From: Pseudobdellovibrionaceae bacterium
GTDB taxonomy: Bacteria; Bdellovibrionota; Bdellovibrionia; Bdellovibrionales; Bdellovibrionaceae
Assembly (NCBI GenBank): GCA_016719575.1
Contig: JADJYV010000002.1
Span: 186,001 to 250,000 of the forward strand
Length of the DNA: 64,000 nt
Direction: 5' to 3'
How positions within the stretch are numbered: position 1 is the stretch's first letter; every line of letters starts with the position of its first letter. Made by a program: the position numbers and the translations under genes. Shown piece by piece: positions 37,277 through 46,285 of the stretch. The notes under the pieces are model-generated. The model was not told the DNA's origin, searched no databases, and saw only the letters and a program-made list of their open reading frames with translations.

Positions 37277-38072
37277 GGGGCTGCTCCTTCACATCTTTAC
37301 GATTGAACTCACTTCGAATTTTTTGTTCTTGCTGTTTTAACTCTTGTAAAATCTTTTTGACGTCATTCTCGGAAAGATCTTTACTGTCAAATTTTTTCGG
37401 CTGCGGCTTCGGATTTTCGCCATACTGCTGCGGTTGTTCTTTTTTATCTTTGCCGTCTTTTGGGTCCTTCTGATTTTTTGGGTCCTTTTGATCCTTCTGG
37501 TCCTTTTGATCCTTCTGGTCCTTCTGATCCTTCTGGTCCTTCTGGTCCTTTTGATCCTTCTGGTCCTTCTGATCATTACTTTCTTGTTGCTGTTGCTGGA
37601 TCAATAGTTCGATATTCGTCTTTACTTCTTTCGACGTTGGTTCGATCGTCAAAGCCTGTTGATAGAAACTAAGAGCTTCATCAAACTTCTTTGCCTTTCC
37701 ATTCAGCTGGGCCAAATTAAATAAGCCCATAAACTGCAGAGCTTTTTCTTTGGTAAAGCGAACTGCATTTTGATACGAAGACTGCGCCTTCTCTGGCTGC
37801 TGCTGCCCTTCGAAAACAAGGCCCATATTTAAATGAGTTTCGGGCGAAAAAGGATCAAATTCTAAAATTTCCACAAAGTCATCAAATGCGGCTTGAAAAT
37901 TTTGAGCCCGCAACTGCGCGTTGCCACTGCGATTCAAAGTCAAACTTCGCACATGCGGAAAAGACTCTAGCCCCGGAATCGAGGGCATTTTTAGGATCCC
38001 GCTCCATGCTAAAAAAACAGTGGAGAATACCAACATAATCAAAGCAAAAAAAAGTGCTAATCCGCGACTCAT
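37260..38072 (-). CDS. batC: TPR protein with KDQ repeat (BatC-like)
   Basis: 270 residues. N-terminal helix (LFFALIMLVFSTVFLAWSGIL) anchors it in the inner membrane. Two or three TPRs follow (LRAQNFQAAFDDFVEILEFDP, THLNMGLVFEGQQQPEKAQSSYQNAV, KKFDEALSFYQQALTIEP), then a low-complexity tail built from about ten KDQ/KDP tripeptides and a final basic-acidic region ending DVKEQPREKDW. Overlaps batB's end by four bases and batD's start by 17, so all are coupled. Confidence 0.75.
   Translation of the reverse strand: MSRGLALFFALIMLVFSTVFLAWSGILKMPSIPGLESFPHVRSLTLNRSGNAQLRAQNFQAAFDDFVEILEFDPFSPETHLNMGLVFEGQQQPEKAQSSYQNAVRFTKEKALQFMGLFNLAQLNGKAKKFDEALSFYQQALTIEPTSKEVKTNIELLIQQQQQESNDQKDQKDQKDQKDQKDQKDQKDQKDQKDQKDPKNQKDPKDGKDKKEQPQQYGENPKPQPKKFDSKDLSENDVKKILQELKQQEQKIRSEFNRKDVKEQPREKDW
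37475..37572. repeat. 9-bp tandem repeat coding for Lys-Asp-Gln
   Basis: Alternating 9-mers TCCTTCTGG and TCCTTTTGA repeated about ten times (coding strand on minus). In frame and highly uniform, hence likely length-variable between strains. Confidence 0.85.
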
Positions 38073-39130
38073 GCTGGAGGCACCTCATACCGTCCCTTCC
38101 ACAGAAGAAACTTCGAACGTCGCTCGCCTAAGAAAAGCTCAAGGAGCGCAATAATAATTCCAATCGACAAAAACCATTGAAATCTCTCTTCGTACTGGAC
38201 AGCCATTTTCGCTTCAAATTCAGTCTTCTCCAAATTTGCCAAATCATCAGCAAGCTTCTTGATATAATCTCCGCCCGGAGTTGCAAAGTAAAAAGCTCCA
38301 TCGCCGGAGCTTGCGAGAGCTCTTAATGCTTCTCCTTTGACTGTTGTAATGACGGTTTGCCCGGAACGATCTTTCTTGTTCGCCTTCCAAAAACCCATTC
38401 CATCCTTAACTGGAATGGGAGCCCCTTTTTCAGTCCCGTAGGCCACTGTAAAAATCCGAATCCCCTGATCAACCAATTTTTTGGCCGCCTCATTTGCACC
38501 GGGCTCATGATCTTCACCATCAGAAGCAACTAAAATAACTCTTGTGACTTTTGATGTGTCATTATCAGAAACTCCGCCGCGCTTAAATGAATCTACCGCA
38601 ATTCGCAGTGCTTCTTCAAAACTCGTTCCCTGACTACTAACAGAGTTGGTACTCAAAGATTCGATGTACATCTTTATTGCATTGGGGTCATTGGAAAGTG
38701 GAGACAAAATGGCAGCAGATCCGGCAAAAGCAATCACACCCACTCGATTGCCTGGCATTCTATCGAGCAACCGACTGAGATCCGTCTTGGCCTGTTCTAG
38801 CCGGCTGGGTCTGACATCTTCAGCAAGCATACTGTCAGAAACATCTATCGCAAGCATGATTTCAACACCTTCACTCTTAATTTCTTGCATGCTTTGTCCT
38901 GATTGGGGACGAGCCAAAGCAAAAACAAAAAATAAAATCACCAAGCTCTGCAAAATTTGCTTTGCTGTTCGTTTGCGATCCGAAAGCGAGCTGGTTAAGA
39001 ATGGATACAAACGAGAACCAACGACTTTAGACATCTTTTTTCTCATAGCCTTCTGCACAAGCACGGCCACTAGCCAAAAAACTGGCACAAACCAAATAAA
39101 GTAAAAAGCAGCCGGGTTTTCAAACCTCAT
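38069..39130 (-). CDS. batB: BatB-like VWA-domain membrane protein
   Basis: 353 residues: two N-terminal transmembrane helices (FYFIWFVPVFWLVAVLV and ILQSLVILFFVFALARPQSG), a von Willebrand factor A domain with complete MIDAS motif (AIDVSDSMLAEDV, then T in SSQGTSFEEAL, D in VASDGEDHEPG), and a C-terminal helix (FLSIGIIIALLELFLGE). Metal-dependent protein-protein adhesion module on the periplasmic or cytoplasmic face. The stop of batA and the ATG of batB share one base (TAATG). Confidence 0.9.
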   Translation of the reverse strand: MRFENPAAFYFIWFVPVFWLVAVLVQKAMRKKMSKVVGSRLYPFLTSSLSDRKRTAKQILQSLVILFFVFALARPQSGQSMQEIKSEGVEIMLAIDVSDSMLAEDVRPSRLEQAKTDLSRLLDRMPGNRVGVIAFAGSAAILSPLSNDPNAIKMYIESLSTNSVSSQGTSFEEALRIAVDSFKRGGVSDNDTSKVTRVILVASDGEDHEPGANEAAKKLVDQGIRIFTVAYGTEKGAPIPVKDGMGFWKANKKDRSGQTVITTVKGEALRALASSGDGAFYFATPGGDYIKKLADDLANLEKTEFEAKMAVQYEERFQWFLSIGIIIALLELFLGERRSKFLLWKGRYEVPPA

Positions 39131-40143
39131 TAAGGATTCCTCCTAAAGAAAGTCATTCCCAAAAGTAACGCCAACATATAGCAAATTAGGGCGACTCTTA
39201 AGTAGGGTGGAAAAAGTTCCGTATAACGAGTGTATTTATTCACATCCACCTTTGTTTTCTCAAGCGAGTCAATTTCTTTAAAAACTCCCTCGAGAGAATC
39301 CTCTTTCGAAGCGCGGAAGTATTTTCCGCCGGTCTCGGAGGCCATTCGCCCTAAAAGATCATCATTCACATTGCTATCAAACGGTTGATATGTTTTCACT
39401 TTGTTGCCAAAAACATCCCGCTGATAAATTGGAATTTTCGTTGGTCCGTCTTTACCTATACCAATCGAGTATATTTTTAAGCCGTACCCCTTCGCAATAT
39501 CCAATGCGGTTTCTGGATCAATCGTCCCGCTATTGTTTTCTCCATCCGTCATAAAAATCATCACACGGCTTTTAGCGGTGGATTCTTTGAGTCTTCCTGC
39601 CGCATTCGCTAAAGCAACACCAATCGCGGTTCCATCTTTAATGTTGGCGCTCGCCGCCGTCGTGATTTCTTTGACTCGCTCTAAAATCAACTGATAATCC
39701 AAGGTTAAAGGCACCAGCGTAAAACTCTCTCCAGCAAAAATAACCAGGCCAATCCTATCTGAACTTCTTTTTTCGATAAACTGTCTAATGGTTTCTTTAG
39801 CCGCCTCAAGGCGATTGAGGGGTCGCATATCTTCGATGAGCATACTGTCTGAAATATCCAAACAAATAACAATATCAATTCCCTCGACGTTCTTTTTTAC
39901 TTTTGTGTTTGCCTCTTGCGGACGGGCAAGGGCCAAAATCGCAAGGCCAATAGCCACGATCTTTAAAAGAGTCGGCACCAGTATGAAACGTGTCTTTAAA
40001 CTTGGTGGCAAAGACTTCAAAACCTGCAGGGAGCTAAACAACAAAGAGGGAAGCTTTTTTTTACGGTGAAAATAATTCCAGCCTAAAATGAATAACAAAG
40101 GCAAAATAAATAACAAAGCCCACAAGTTATTCCAAGTCGTCAT
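39130..40143 (-). CDS. batA: BatA-like VWA-domain membrane protein
   Basis: 337 residues, same architecture as batB: leading helices (LWALLFILPLLFILGWNYF, PTLLKIVAIGLAILALARPQE), VWA domain with MIDAS residues in CLDISDSMLIEDM, the threonine in NIKDGTAIGVAL and MTDGENNSG, and a closing helix (VALICYMLALLLGMTFF). Overlaps the upstream gene by four bases (ATGA). Paralogue of batB. Confidence 0.9.
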   Translation of the reverse strand: MTTWNNLWALLFILPLLFILGWNYFHRKKKLPSLLFSSLQVLKSLPPSLKTRFILVPTLLKIVAIGLAILALARPQEANTKVKKNVEGIDIVICLDISDSMLIEDMRPLNRLEAAKETIRQFIEKRSSDRIGLVIFAGESFTLVPLTLDYQLILERVKEITTAASANIKDGTAIGVALANAAGRLKESTAKSRVMIFMTDGENNSGTIDPETALDIAKGYGLKIYSIGIGKDGPTKIPIYQRDVFGNKVKTYQPFDSNVNDDLLGRMASETGGKYFRASKEDSLEGVFKEIDSLEKTKVDVNKYTRYTELFPPYLRVALICYMLALLLGMTFFRRNP

Positions 40144-41048
40144 CGGCGGCCCCCTCGTTTTGCCGCTTCGGTTTGAACCATAGAGTTTTCTATTCCCTCG
40201 ACAACTTTACGGACACTCTCTGCCAACTGAGTGACGTCTTTTTCATGCAGCTTTATCGAGGTGCTTTCGGCTTTTTTAAATTCAGAAAACAAATCGTGCA
40301 ACTTGCGCGAATAGTCTTTAAAGAGATCCGGATGAAAACGACGAATATCAGCTAGAATCAGGCTTTCGCTCCAATCGAAGGCAGGCACGCGTAAGCGACG
40401 GCAGACATAAACTTTAAACATTCTAGCCAGCTCAGTCATGCCAAGATGAATCTCTTCTGCTGTTGAACTGCCGCCATAAAAAACCTTATTGCCTCTTTGC
40501 AATTTACGCATGCTCTGATGAAATTCTTGTAACGGCGTCATGCTTGATTCGTGTTGTTTTAATTTTTCTAGCATCGCCTTCCGTTGGTTGTGACGCCAAA
40601 TACGCAGTCCAATCACAAGACTCATCAACCCAAAAATAAAAACAAGGACGATCCAGTAAAAGAATGGAATCGGAATCAACGCTGGCCCAAAGGGACCATA
40701 GGGTTCTACCTTTTCACCGGGGGTGAGCACACTCTGAACCTGAAATTCAACAGGCCCCAGTTCAATTTTTTTGACCCCATCAGATAAAATTAAATTCGGA
40801 AATTTGTGCCGCCCTGGGAGATAACTTGTGACCTTGAGATCCGCTTCCGTCAGACTGCGAAACTCAAAGCCCAAGAGGGTCAACTGATACTTTTGCGCGC
40901 CTTCGCTCTCCAAAAAAACTTTATCTTGCACGAGGTCTTTTGGCCACTCCCCATCGCAAATCAAGAAAAACTCACGCCCGACAGTCAAGAGTCCTTCTTC
41001 AAGGCCTTGAACTTTAGGGATGTCGACTTTGCATTGGATACTCGTCAT
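40140..41048 (-). CDS. Bat-operon membrane protein, DUF4381-like
   Basis: 302 residues: a beta-rich N-terminal half without obvious signal peptide (start TSIQCKVDIPKVQGLEEGLLTVG), a single transmembrane helix near residues 125-150 (ALIPIPFFYWIVLVFIFGLMSLVIGLRIW), then a basic helical cytoplasmic half. Position between the DUF58 gene and batA, plus topology, is that of the short uncharacterised (DUF4381-like) gene found in many moxR-bat operons. No enzymatic motif. Confidence 0.6.
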   Translation of the reverse strand: MTSIQCKVDIPKVQGLEEGLLTVGREFFLICDGEWPKDLVQDKVFLESEGAQKYQLTLLGFEFRSLTEADLKVTSYLPGRHKFPNLILSDGVKKIELGPVEFQVQSVLTPGEKVEPYGPFGPALIPIPFFYWIVLVFIFGLMSLVIGLRIWRHNQRKAMLEKLKQHESSMTPLQEFHQSMRKLQRGNKVFYGGSSTAEEIHLGMTELARMFKVYVCRRLRVPAFDWSESLILADIRRFHPDLFKDYSRKLHDLFSEFKKAESTSIKLHEKDVTQLAESVRKVVEGIENSMVQTEAAKRGGRR

Positions 41049-41054
41049 ATTCCC

Positions 41055-41921
41055 CTATCGCCTTTTAAAGAACTCTAGCAGAGGATCCACATAATCTTCG
41101 CCAGATACGATATCAATACGCTCTACCTGGGCAAGGCGAAGTTGTTTGTCTCGGATTTCTTTTCTCTTTTTTAACTCACGCAAGTACTCCTTACGGAAGG
41201 CCTCCGATGACGTGTCCACAGTGAGAACTTCGCCAGTCTCTGCGTCTTCGAGATCGACCACTCCCAAATTTGGTAGATCCGCCTCTGACTTATCGTTGAC
41301 GACGCAAGCAACCACTTCATGTTTTCTTCCCAAAAGCCTCAGAGCTTGATCATAACCTTCATCAATAAAGTCCGAAAAAATAAAGACGGTCGCTCGCTTT
41401 TTTAAAAGTCCCTGGAGATAGGTTAAAGCAACTGAAATTTTTGTTTCGTGACTTTTTGGTCGATAATAAAATAAATCGCGCAATATCCGGTGGACCTGCC
41501 CCCGACCCTTTTTAGGTGGAACAAAGTGCTCCACTTGATCTGAAAACAAAAGGAGCCCCACTTGGTCATGATTTTTAACAGCTGAAAAAGCTAACAAAGC
41601 AGCAAGATGAGTCATTATCTCGCCTTTGAAATATTGACCAGTCCCGAAATCAGAAGAACCGCTCACGTCCACCACCAAAATAAATGTCAGTTCTCGCTCT
41701 TCTTCGAAAGTTTTTATATACGGTTTACCCGTCCGAGCAGTGAGGGGCCAAGAAATCGCCCGGACATCATCCCCTGGAACATACTCGCGAAAGTCAGAGA
41801 AAGTCATACCTTGACCCTTGAAATGGGTGTGATATTCGCCAGCAAAAAGATTATTCACCATTTTTCTAGTGTTAATCTCGAGCAGTTTGACTTTCTTTAA
41901 TACCTCAGCGGGTAGACTCAA
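41055..41921 (-). CDS. DUF58-domain protein
   Basis: 288 residues, soluble. Contains the DUF58 signature YHTHFKGQGMTFSDFREYVPGDDVRAISWPLTARTG and a VWA-like fold whose MIDAS (LVVDVSGSSDFG, then VFIFSDFIDEG) is largely kept. Usual partner of MoxR AAA ATPases, directly downstream of moxR by two bases. Probably an adaptor or substrate of the MoxR machine. Confidence 0.9.
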   Translation of the reverse strand: MSLPAEVLKKVKLLEINTRKMVNNLFAGEYHTHFKGQGMTFSDFREYVPGDDVRAISWPLTARTGKPYIKTFEEERELTFILVVDVSGSSDFGTGQYFKGEIMTHLAALLAFSAVKNHDQVGLLLFSDQVEHFVPPKKGRGQVHRILRDLFYYRPKSHETKISVALTYLQGLLKKRATVFIFSDFIDEGYDQALRLLGRKHEVVACVVNDKSEADLPNLGVVDLEDAETGEVLTVDTSSEAFRKEYLRELKKRKEIRDKQLRLAQVERIDIVSGEDYVDPLLEFFKRR

Positions 41922-41922
41922 A

Positions 41923-42914
41923 TTAATTCACCTCGATCTGAGTTAATATTTCTTTGATCACATCATCTGTTTTGATGTTCTCAGCTTCAGCTTCATAGGT
42001 AAGAATCAGGCGATGCCGAAGAACGTTGTAAGCAATGGCCTTGACGTCTTCGGCAGTGACGTAGCCACGGCCACGAATAAAGGCATGGGCCTTCGACGCC
42101 CGGAACAAACCAATGGTTGCACGAGGTGAACCACCCACACTGATCAAATTCGCAATACGACTCAAACCACAATCGGCGGGGCGACGAGAGGCCATGACTA
42201 TCTCGACAATGTAATTTTTGATTTTGTTATCAACATAAATTTGATCCGCACGCGACGAAACTCGCAACAAGTCCTCTTTCGAAATGACAGCATTAACTTC
42301 TGGCTTCTCATTGACGCCCATGCGATTTAAAATTTCGAGCTCATCACCCTTGGTTGGATAATAGACGTTTATCTTAAACATAAAACGATCCATTTGAGCT
42401 TCAGGGAGAGGATACGTTCCCTCCTGCTCAAGAGGGTTCTGTGTTGCCAAAACCAAAAAGGGATTTTCAAGCTTATAAGACTGCTCGCCTATGGTAACCT
42501 GTTTTTCAGCCATGGCTTCGAGCAAGGCACTTTGCACCTTTGCGGGTGCACGATTGATTTCGTCCGCCAAAACGATATTCGTAAAAACGGGTCCCTTGCG
42601 CGGATTGAACTCTCCTGTTTTGGGGTTAAATATCATTGTCCCTATAAGATCCGTCGGCAGGAGATCTGGAGTAAATTGAATCCGCTGAAAGTCCAACGAA
42701 ATTGTTTTTGATACTGTTGCGATCGTTAAGGTCTTAGCGAGGCCCGGCACGCCTTCAAGAAGAATATGTCCCCCGTAAGTAACCCCATCATAATGCCCTC
42801 GACCATTTCTTTTTGGCCGACAACAACTTTGCTGATTTCTTGCATCATGCGGTCAACAAATTGACTCTCTTGTTTAATAGCAGCATTCAAGGCCAGGATA
42901 TCAATTTCGCTCAC
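41923..42914 (-). CDS. moxR: MoxR-type AAA+ ATPase (one-base frameshift)
   Basis: Chaperone-like ATPase of the MoxR family. Two frames join into a normal-length protein: residues 1-50 from GTG 42914 (KVVVGQKEMVEGIMMGLLTG) and the rest from about 42770 (GVPGLAKTLT Walker A, DEINRAPAKVQSALLEAM Walker B, ATQNPLEQEGTYPLPEAQMDRF). The break is a run of five G on the coding strand (42770-42774) where six would give TGGHILLEGVPGLAKT, the family consensus. Start GTG has GGAGG six bases upstream. A consensus error is more likely than loss, since every downstream gene is intact. Confidence 0.85.
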
Positions 42915-43038
42915 AAAATACCTCCGATAAGACCAGCAATCATTTCACAATTTTACTCCTCCGTTCGCAAGCAGAGTCTTGTGCCGCCTCGCACCACCTC
43001 ATCTTGCTTTGAAGTTCAACGCGTGGGATAAATGGGGG

Positions 43039-43878
43039 ATGCTGCCAAACTCTACCAAGGTCTGGATTTTTATATTGATCAGCTCACTGGCCCTCCTCGC
43101 GCTAGGCTACGAGGTCGGAGAGCGCCTGGGCTTACTTGTTGGTTTTTTTCTCGCTATCAGTCTTAACTTTTTTGTTTTTTTTCACGGAGATTCGCCAGTT
43201 TTGGTCGCATTAGAGGCGCAAGAATTAAAAGGCCAGGACCCCTGGGGTCTTCGTGATTTGATTAACAAATATGCAGATCACCTCGGACTTCCATATCCAG
43301 ATATTTATGTGATTCCGACAAAGTCACAGACGGCCTTTTGTGTAAACCGCTCATGGCGCAAAAGTTCCCTAGCTATTTCCGAAGGTCTTTTAGGAAAATT
43401 CAACAGAGATGATCTCGAAGCCGTGGTCAGTCTCCAAATGTGCTCTTTAAAAAGCATGGACTCTTTTTTGTTTGGCGTGACCAACACTCTCGCTAACGCT
43501 TTGATGGGCCTAGGTAATATCTTGGATCACTTTTGGCCACCAAACTACTTTTTATTGCGCTCTCAAAAACAGAGGCCCTTCTTAAAAATTTTTACACCTC
43601 TCAGTTGGTCTCTGATAAAACTCTCAAGCTCGCATCGTTCGATCTATCAGAATGACCTTCTTGCCGCCGAACTTATTCATGATCGATTTCGCGTTGCCGA
43701 AGTGATCTGGCGACTAGACGGCCTCGCTCAAACTCAACCACTGAGGAATATTCCCAACGGCGCAAGTCATTTGTTCATTGTAAATCCAGAAGGTTTTTCA
43801 GCAAAACATTTATTTTTAAAATCACACCCATCAATCAGGGATCGCTTACAAAGATTGATGGGATACTATCCAATTTAA
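43039..43878 (+). CDS. HtpX-like M48-family protein lacking the zinc motif
   Basis: About 279 residues. Two N-terminal transmembrane helices (VWIFILISSLALLALGYEVG and LGLLVGFFLAISLNFFVFF) and the fold-level pattern of HtpX (PDIYVIPTKSQTAFCVNRSW, LAISEGLLGKFNRDDLEAVVS). At the active site HExxH is replaced by LQMCS (residues 132-136), and the second metal motif (ExxAD type) reads YQNDLLAAE. It therefore cannot bind zinc normally and is predicted to be a pseudoprotease. ATG 43039 chosen; the longer frame from 42979 adds 20 unsupported residues. Divergent from moxR, and just upstream of DUF1844 and degP. Confidence 0.65.
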   Translation: MLPNSTKVWIFILISSLALLALGYEVGERLGLLVGFFLAISLNFFVFFHGDSPVLVALEAQELKGQDPWGLRDLINKYADHLGLPYPDIYVIPTKSQTAFCVNRSWRKSSLAISEGLLGKFNRDDLEAVVSLQMCSLKSMDSFLFGVTNTLANALMGLGNILDHFWPPNYFLLRSQKQRPFLKIFTPLSWSLIKLSSSHRSIYQNDLLAAELIHDRFRVAEVIWRLDGLAQTQPLRNIPNGASHLFIVNPEGFSAKHLFLKSHPSIRDRLQRLMGYYPI

Positions 43879-43889
43879 AGAGGTTTTTT

Positions 43890-44141
43890 GTGTCTGCCAA
43901 AATGGAAGCATCTTTTTCAATGTTAACAATGTCAATTGCCTCTTCTGCCGTCATGGCAATGGGCCTTGCGCCGGATCCGCAGTCAGGGGGGGCGCCCAAC
44001 AAAGATAAAAATCTGGCCCGTTTTAACATTGATTTGCTGGTCATGCTTCAGGAAAAGACAAAGAACAACCTCACACAAGAAGAAAAAGCGTTTTTAAATT
44101 CTTTAATCACTGACCTGCAGATGAAGTTTGTACAAGTTTAA
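43890..44141 (+). CDS. DUF1844-family protein
   Basis: 83 residues, function unknown. The family pattern is clear: ASFSMLTMSIASSAVMAMG near the start and RFNIDLLVMLQEKTKNNLTQEEKAFLNSLITDLQMKFV at the end. GTG 43890 has AGAGG six bases upstream. The pair DUF1844 plus DegP (20 bases apart) suggests one operon with the preceding HtpX-like gene. Confidence 0.8.
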   Translation: MSAKMEASFSMLTMSIASSAVMAMGLAPDPQSGGAPNKDKNLARFNIDLLVMLQEKTKNNLTQEEKAFLNSLITDLQMKFVQV

Positions 44142-44160
44142 CCCGTAAGGAGGAATCACC

Positions 44161-45627
44161 ATGAAACAACTTAAAAAGACGTTTATGATTTTATCCGTTG
44201 CCGCGAGCTTGACTCTTTCTACTTTTCAAGAGGCAGCTGAAGCACAATCCACTCAAAAAAGTCCGCCACCAATGAAGCTTAACGACCCCTTGCCAGCTAA
44301 TTTATTCGTTGAACTCGCAAAGATGATCAACCCGGCAGTCGTAAACATTTCAACCTTAGCTGTACCAAAAATGAGCCGCGGCGGGGGGTACTATCGAGAT
44401 CCGATGCTTGAAATGCTCGAGCAGTTTTATGGGGTGCCTCTCCCTCGCCAGCAGTTCCCCCGGCAAGGAGAAGGAAAGCCCCGTCCCTACGGATTAGGAA
44501 CTGGCTTTATTATTCGCGAAGATGGACTCATAGTGACTAATAATCACGTGATTCAAGGAGCTGATGGTATTCAAGTTCAGCTCACAGAAAAGGCGGATAA
44601 AATGTATGATGCCACGGTGATTGGCTTTGATGAAAGAAGTGATATTGCTCTAATTAAAATTACTCCCGATGGAAAACTCCCTGTTGCTATTTTAGGGACC
44701 AGCAAAGATCTTGAGGTCGGAGAGTGGGTGGCTGCATTCGGCAATCCATTTGGCCACGGACATTCGATGACCAAGGGGATTCTTTCTTCGAAGGGGCGCG
44801 AAATCGGTGAAATCAACAAAATCCCTCTGCTACAAACCGATGCGAGCATCAATCCCGGCAACTCAGGTGGTCCTCTCGTGAACACCAAGGGGCAGGTGAT
44901 TGGAGTCAATTCTGCGATTGATGCCCGTGCGCAAGGAATTGGTTTTGCAATACCCATCGACGAGGTTAAGGCCATCATTCCTGAGCTAGAAAAGAGCGGT
45001 CGTATAGAAAAGGGATACATTGGGGTGAGCCTCGGAGATTTAGAACCCAATATCGATCCAAGTTATTTAGGCCTGAGTGAACCAGAGGGCGCCGTGATCA
45101 CTGGTCTTGAAAAGAATGGCCCGGCGGCACGCGGGGGAATAAAAACCTACGACATCGTGGTCGAGTTTAACGGTAAAAAAATCAAAAGTTCAAATGACCT
45201 GATTGATACTGTTGCAGACACTAAAAGGGGCACAACGGCTCAAGTGAAGGTGATCAGAGATCGAAAGCCAGTAGCCTTAAAAGTCACGGTGGTCGAGCGG
45301 CCAGACTTTAGAACTCAAGCCAAGCTTACCGAAAAGAAAAGTTACTCAGGCCAAAGGGCTCCCTTCGACCTGGGTTTTTCGGTTTCCGACCTCACACCAG
45401 ATCTTACAACTCAATTTCAACTCTCTCCCGAAACAAAATATCCGATGATCATCGAGATTGAACGCGGAAGTTTAGCGGCTATGGCAGGACTTCGCGTCGG
45501 CGATCTAATTATTGATGTGAACAAAAAAGAAGTCACCAAAGCCCTCGATGTCCTCAAAAATCTAAAAAAAGGCAAAAACACCCTGCGCCTAGCCCGAGGA
45601 AACATGCTACTAATCGTCACCCTTTAG
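44161..45627 (+). CDS. degP: Periplasmic serine protease, DegP/HtrA family
   Basis: Degrades or refolds misfolded envelope proteins. 488 residues: signal peptide (FMILSVAASLTLSTFQEAAEA), trypsin-like domain with triad His129 (VTNNHV), Asp161 (RSDIALIK) and Ser235 (NPGNSGGPLV), then two PDZ domains (about 275-370 and 395-480; the second begins FDLGFSVSDLTPDL). ATG 44161 follows AAGGAGGAATCACC. Complete. A terminator-like hairpin lies downstream. Confidence 0.95.
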   Translation: MKQLKKTFMILSVAASLTLSTFQEAAEAQSTQKSPPPMKLNDPLPANLFVELAKMINPAVVNISTLAVPKMSRGGGYYRDPMLEMLEQFYGVPLPRQQFPRQGEGKPRPYGLGTGFIIREDGLIVTNNHVIQGADGIQVQLTEKADKMYDATVIGFDERSDIALIKITPDGKLPVAILGTSKDLEVGEWVAAFGNPFGHGHSMTKGILSSKGREIGEINKIPLLQTDASINPGNSGGPLVNTKGQVIGVNSAIDARAQGIGFAIPIDEVKAIIPELEKSGRIEKGYIGVSLGDLEPNIDPSYLGLSEPEGAVITGLEKNGPAARGGIKTYDIVVEFNGKKIKSSNDLIDTVADTKRGTTAQVKVIRDRKPVALKVTVVERPDFRTQAKLTEKKSYSGQRAPFDLGFSVSDLTPDLTTQFQLSPETKYPMIIEIERGSLAAMAGLRVGDLIIDVNKKEVTKALDVLKNLKKGKNTLRLARGNMLLIVTL

Positions 45628-45652
45628 GGTACGGCCTTCCTTTTGGGCATGC

Positions 45653-45720
45653 GCCGCATTACGATGCTTTGATTGTGGGCATTTTTTAGATTTTACTTGC
45701 TCTAAGTGCGGCTTTTTTTT
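45653..45720 (+). terminator. Probable terminator after degP
   Basis: GCCGCATT (45653-45660) can pair with AAGTGCGGC (45704-45712), followed by eight T. The loop is long (about 43 bases), so it is weaker than a textbook example. Confidence 0.45.
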
Positions 45721-45747
45721 AACTTACGGGGCTTAAGAGTTTCCTGT

Positions 45748-45823
45748 TGGGGCGTCGACAAGTTGGTAAGTTAGCAGATTTTGATTCTGCCATTCGCTGG
45801 TTCGAGTCCAGCCGCCCCATCCA
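45748..45823 (+). tRNA. tRNA-Gln (anticodon TTG)
   Basis: Acceptor TGGGGCG pairs with CGCCCCA (7 bp), D arm GAC/GTT, anticodon arm GCAGA-TTTTGAT-TCTGC with anticodon TTG, variable loop CATTC, T arm GCTGG-TTCGAGT-CCAGC, discriminator T and encoded CCA (45821-45823). Decodes CAA. Its 3' end is the left edge of an accessory region. Confidence 0.95.
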
Positions 45824-45827
45824 ATTT
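45805..45827. repeat. tRNA-Gln 3' end, left copy of a 23-bp imperfect direct repeat (att-like)
   Basis: AGTCCAGCCGCCCCATCCAA plus TTT matches 20 of 23 positions with 60109-60131 in the same orientation, including an uninterrupted 13-bp block. This is the classical geometry of integrative-element attachment at a tRNA 3' end. Confidence 0.6.
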
Positions 45828-45845
45828 TCCTCCTCGGAAAATTGG
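45821..45845 (+). terminator. Hairpin after tRNA-Gln
   Basis: Ten-base-pair perfect stem CCAATTTTCC/GGAAAATTGG with a 5-base loop beginning in the CCA end of the tRNA. Likely processing or termination signal; no long T tract follows. Confidence 0.5.
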
Positions 45846-45957
45846 AGAAAACCAAAACCCCAATGAATCTCAAATCATATTAAATTAACAACGAACCGGA
45901 ATAGCGTGGACGACATTTCAAAGAAATGTCGGGAAATTTCATCGGAAGATAACTTTT

Positions 45958-45975
45958 TGGTAACGGCCTGGTAAC
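45958..45975. repeat. TGGTAAC iterons, two copies, 11-bp period
   Basis: TGGTAAC at 45958 and 45969, four bases apart, 135 bases inside the tRNA edge. The same heptamer with the identical period recurs three times at 62547-62575. Resembles arm-type recombinase or excisionase binding sites. Confidence 0.5.
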
Positions 45976-46096
45976 TAAATTCCGCCGCCCAAATTCGTAG
46001 ATTCACCACTCATGCACTATGAAACTGAATGCCCAGAACGGGACAATCCCCGTTCTGGGTTCCCTTTTTTAACCATTTTCCGCAAAGGAGGACTAC

Positions 46097-46285
46097 ATGG
46101 AGAAAATCATAGATGCAATTTTAGGAGTTATCGAAGTCGTTGCGATTACTGGAGCCATCGGCTTCGGCGGAGCAATAGGACTTAGAGCCTTACATGACGA
46201 AGTTCGGAAGGAAACGATTGAGGCCTTGAAAAGGCCCACACCATCGCTATCGCGTTTTTCAAGACAACTAACGACACCGAATTGA
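46097..46285 (+). CDS. Small membrane protein of unknown function
   Basis: 62 residues with one hydrophobic glycine-rich helix (AILGVIEVVAITGAIGFGGAIGL) and a basic C-terminus. Unrecognised. The excellent ribosome site (AAAGGAGG five bases before ATG) supports expression. First gene inside the accessory region. Confidence 0.55.
   Translation: MEKIIDAILGVIEVVAITGAIGFGGAIGLRALHDEVRKETIEALKRPTPSLSRFSRQLTTPN

Noticed and set aside
45653..45720. Promoter for the tRNA in the T-rich stretch
   Set aside because: No paired -35 and -10 found; treated only as a probable terminator.
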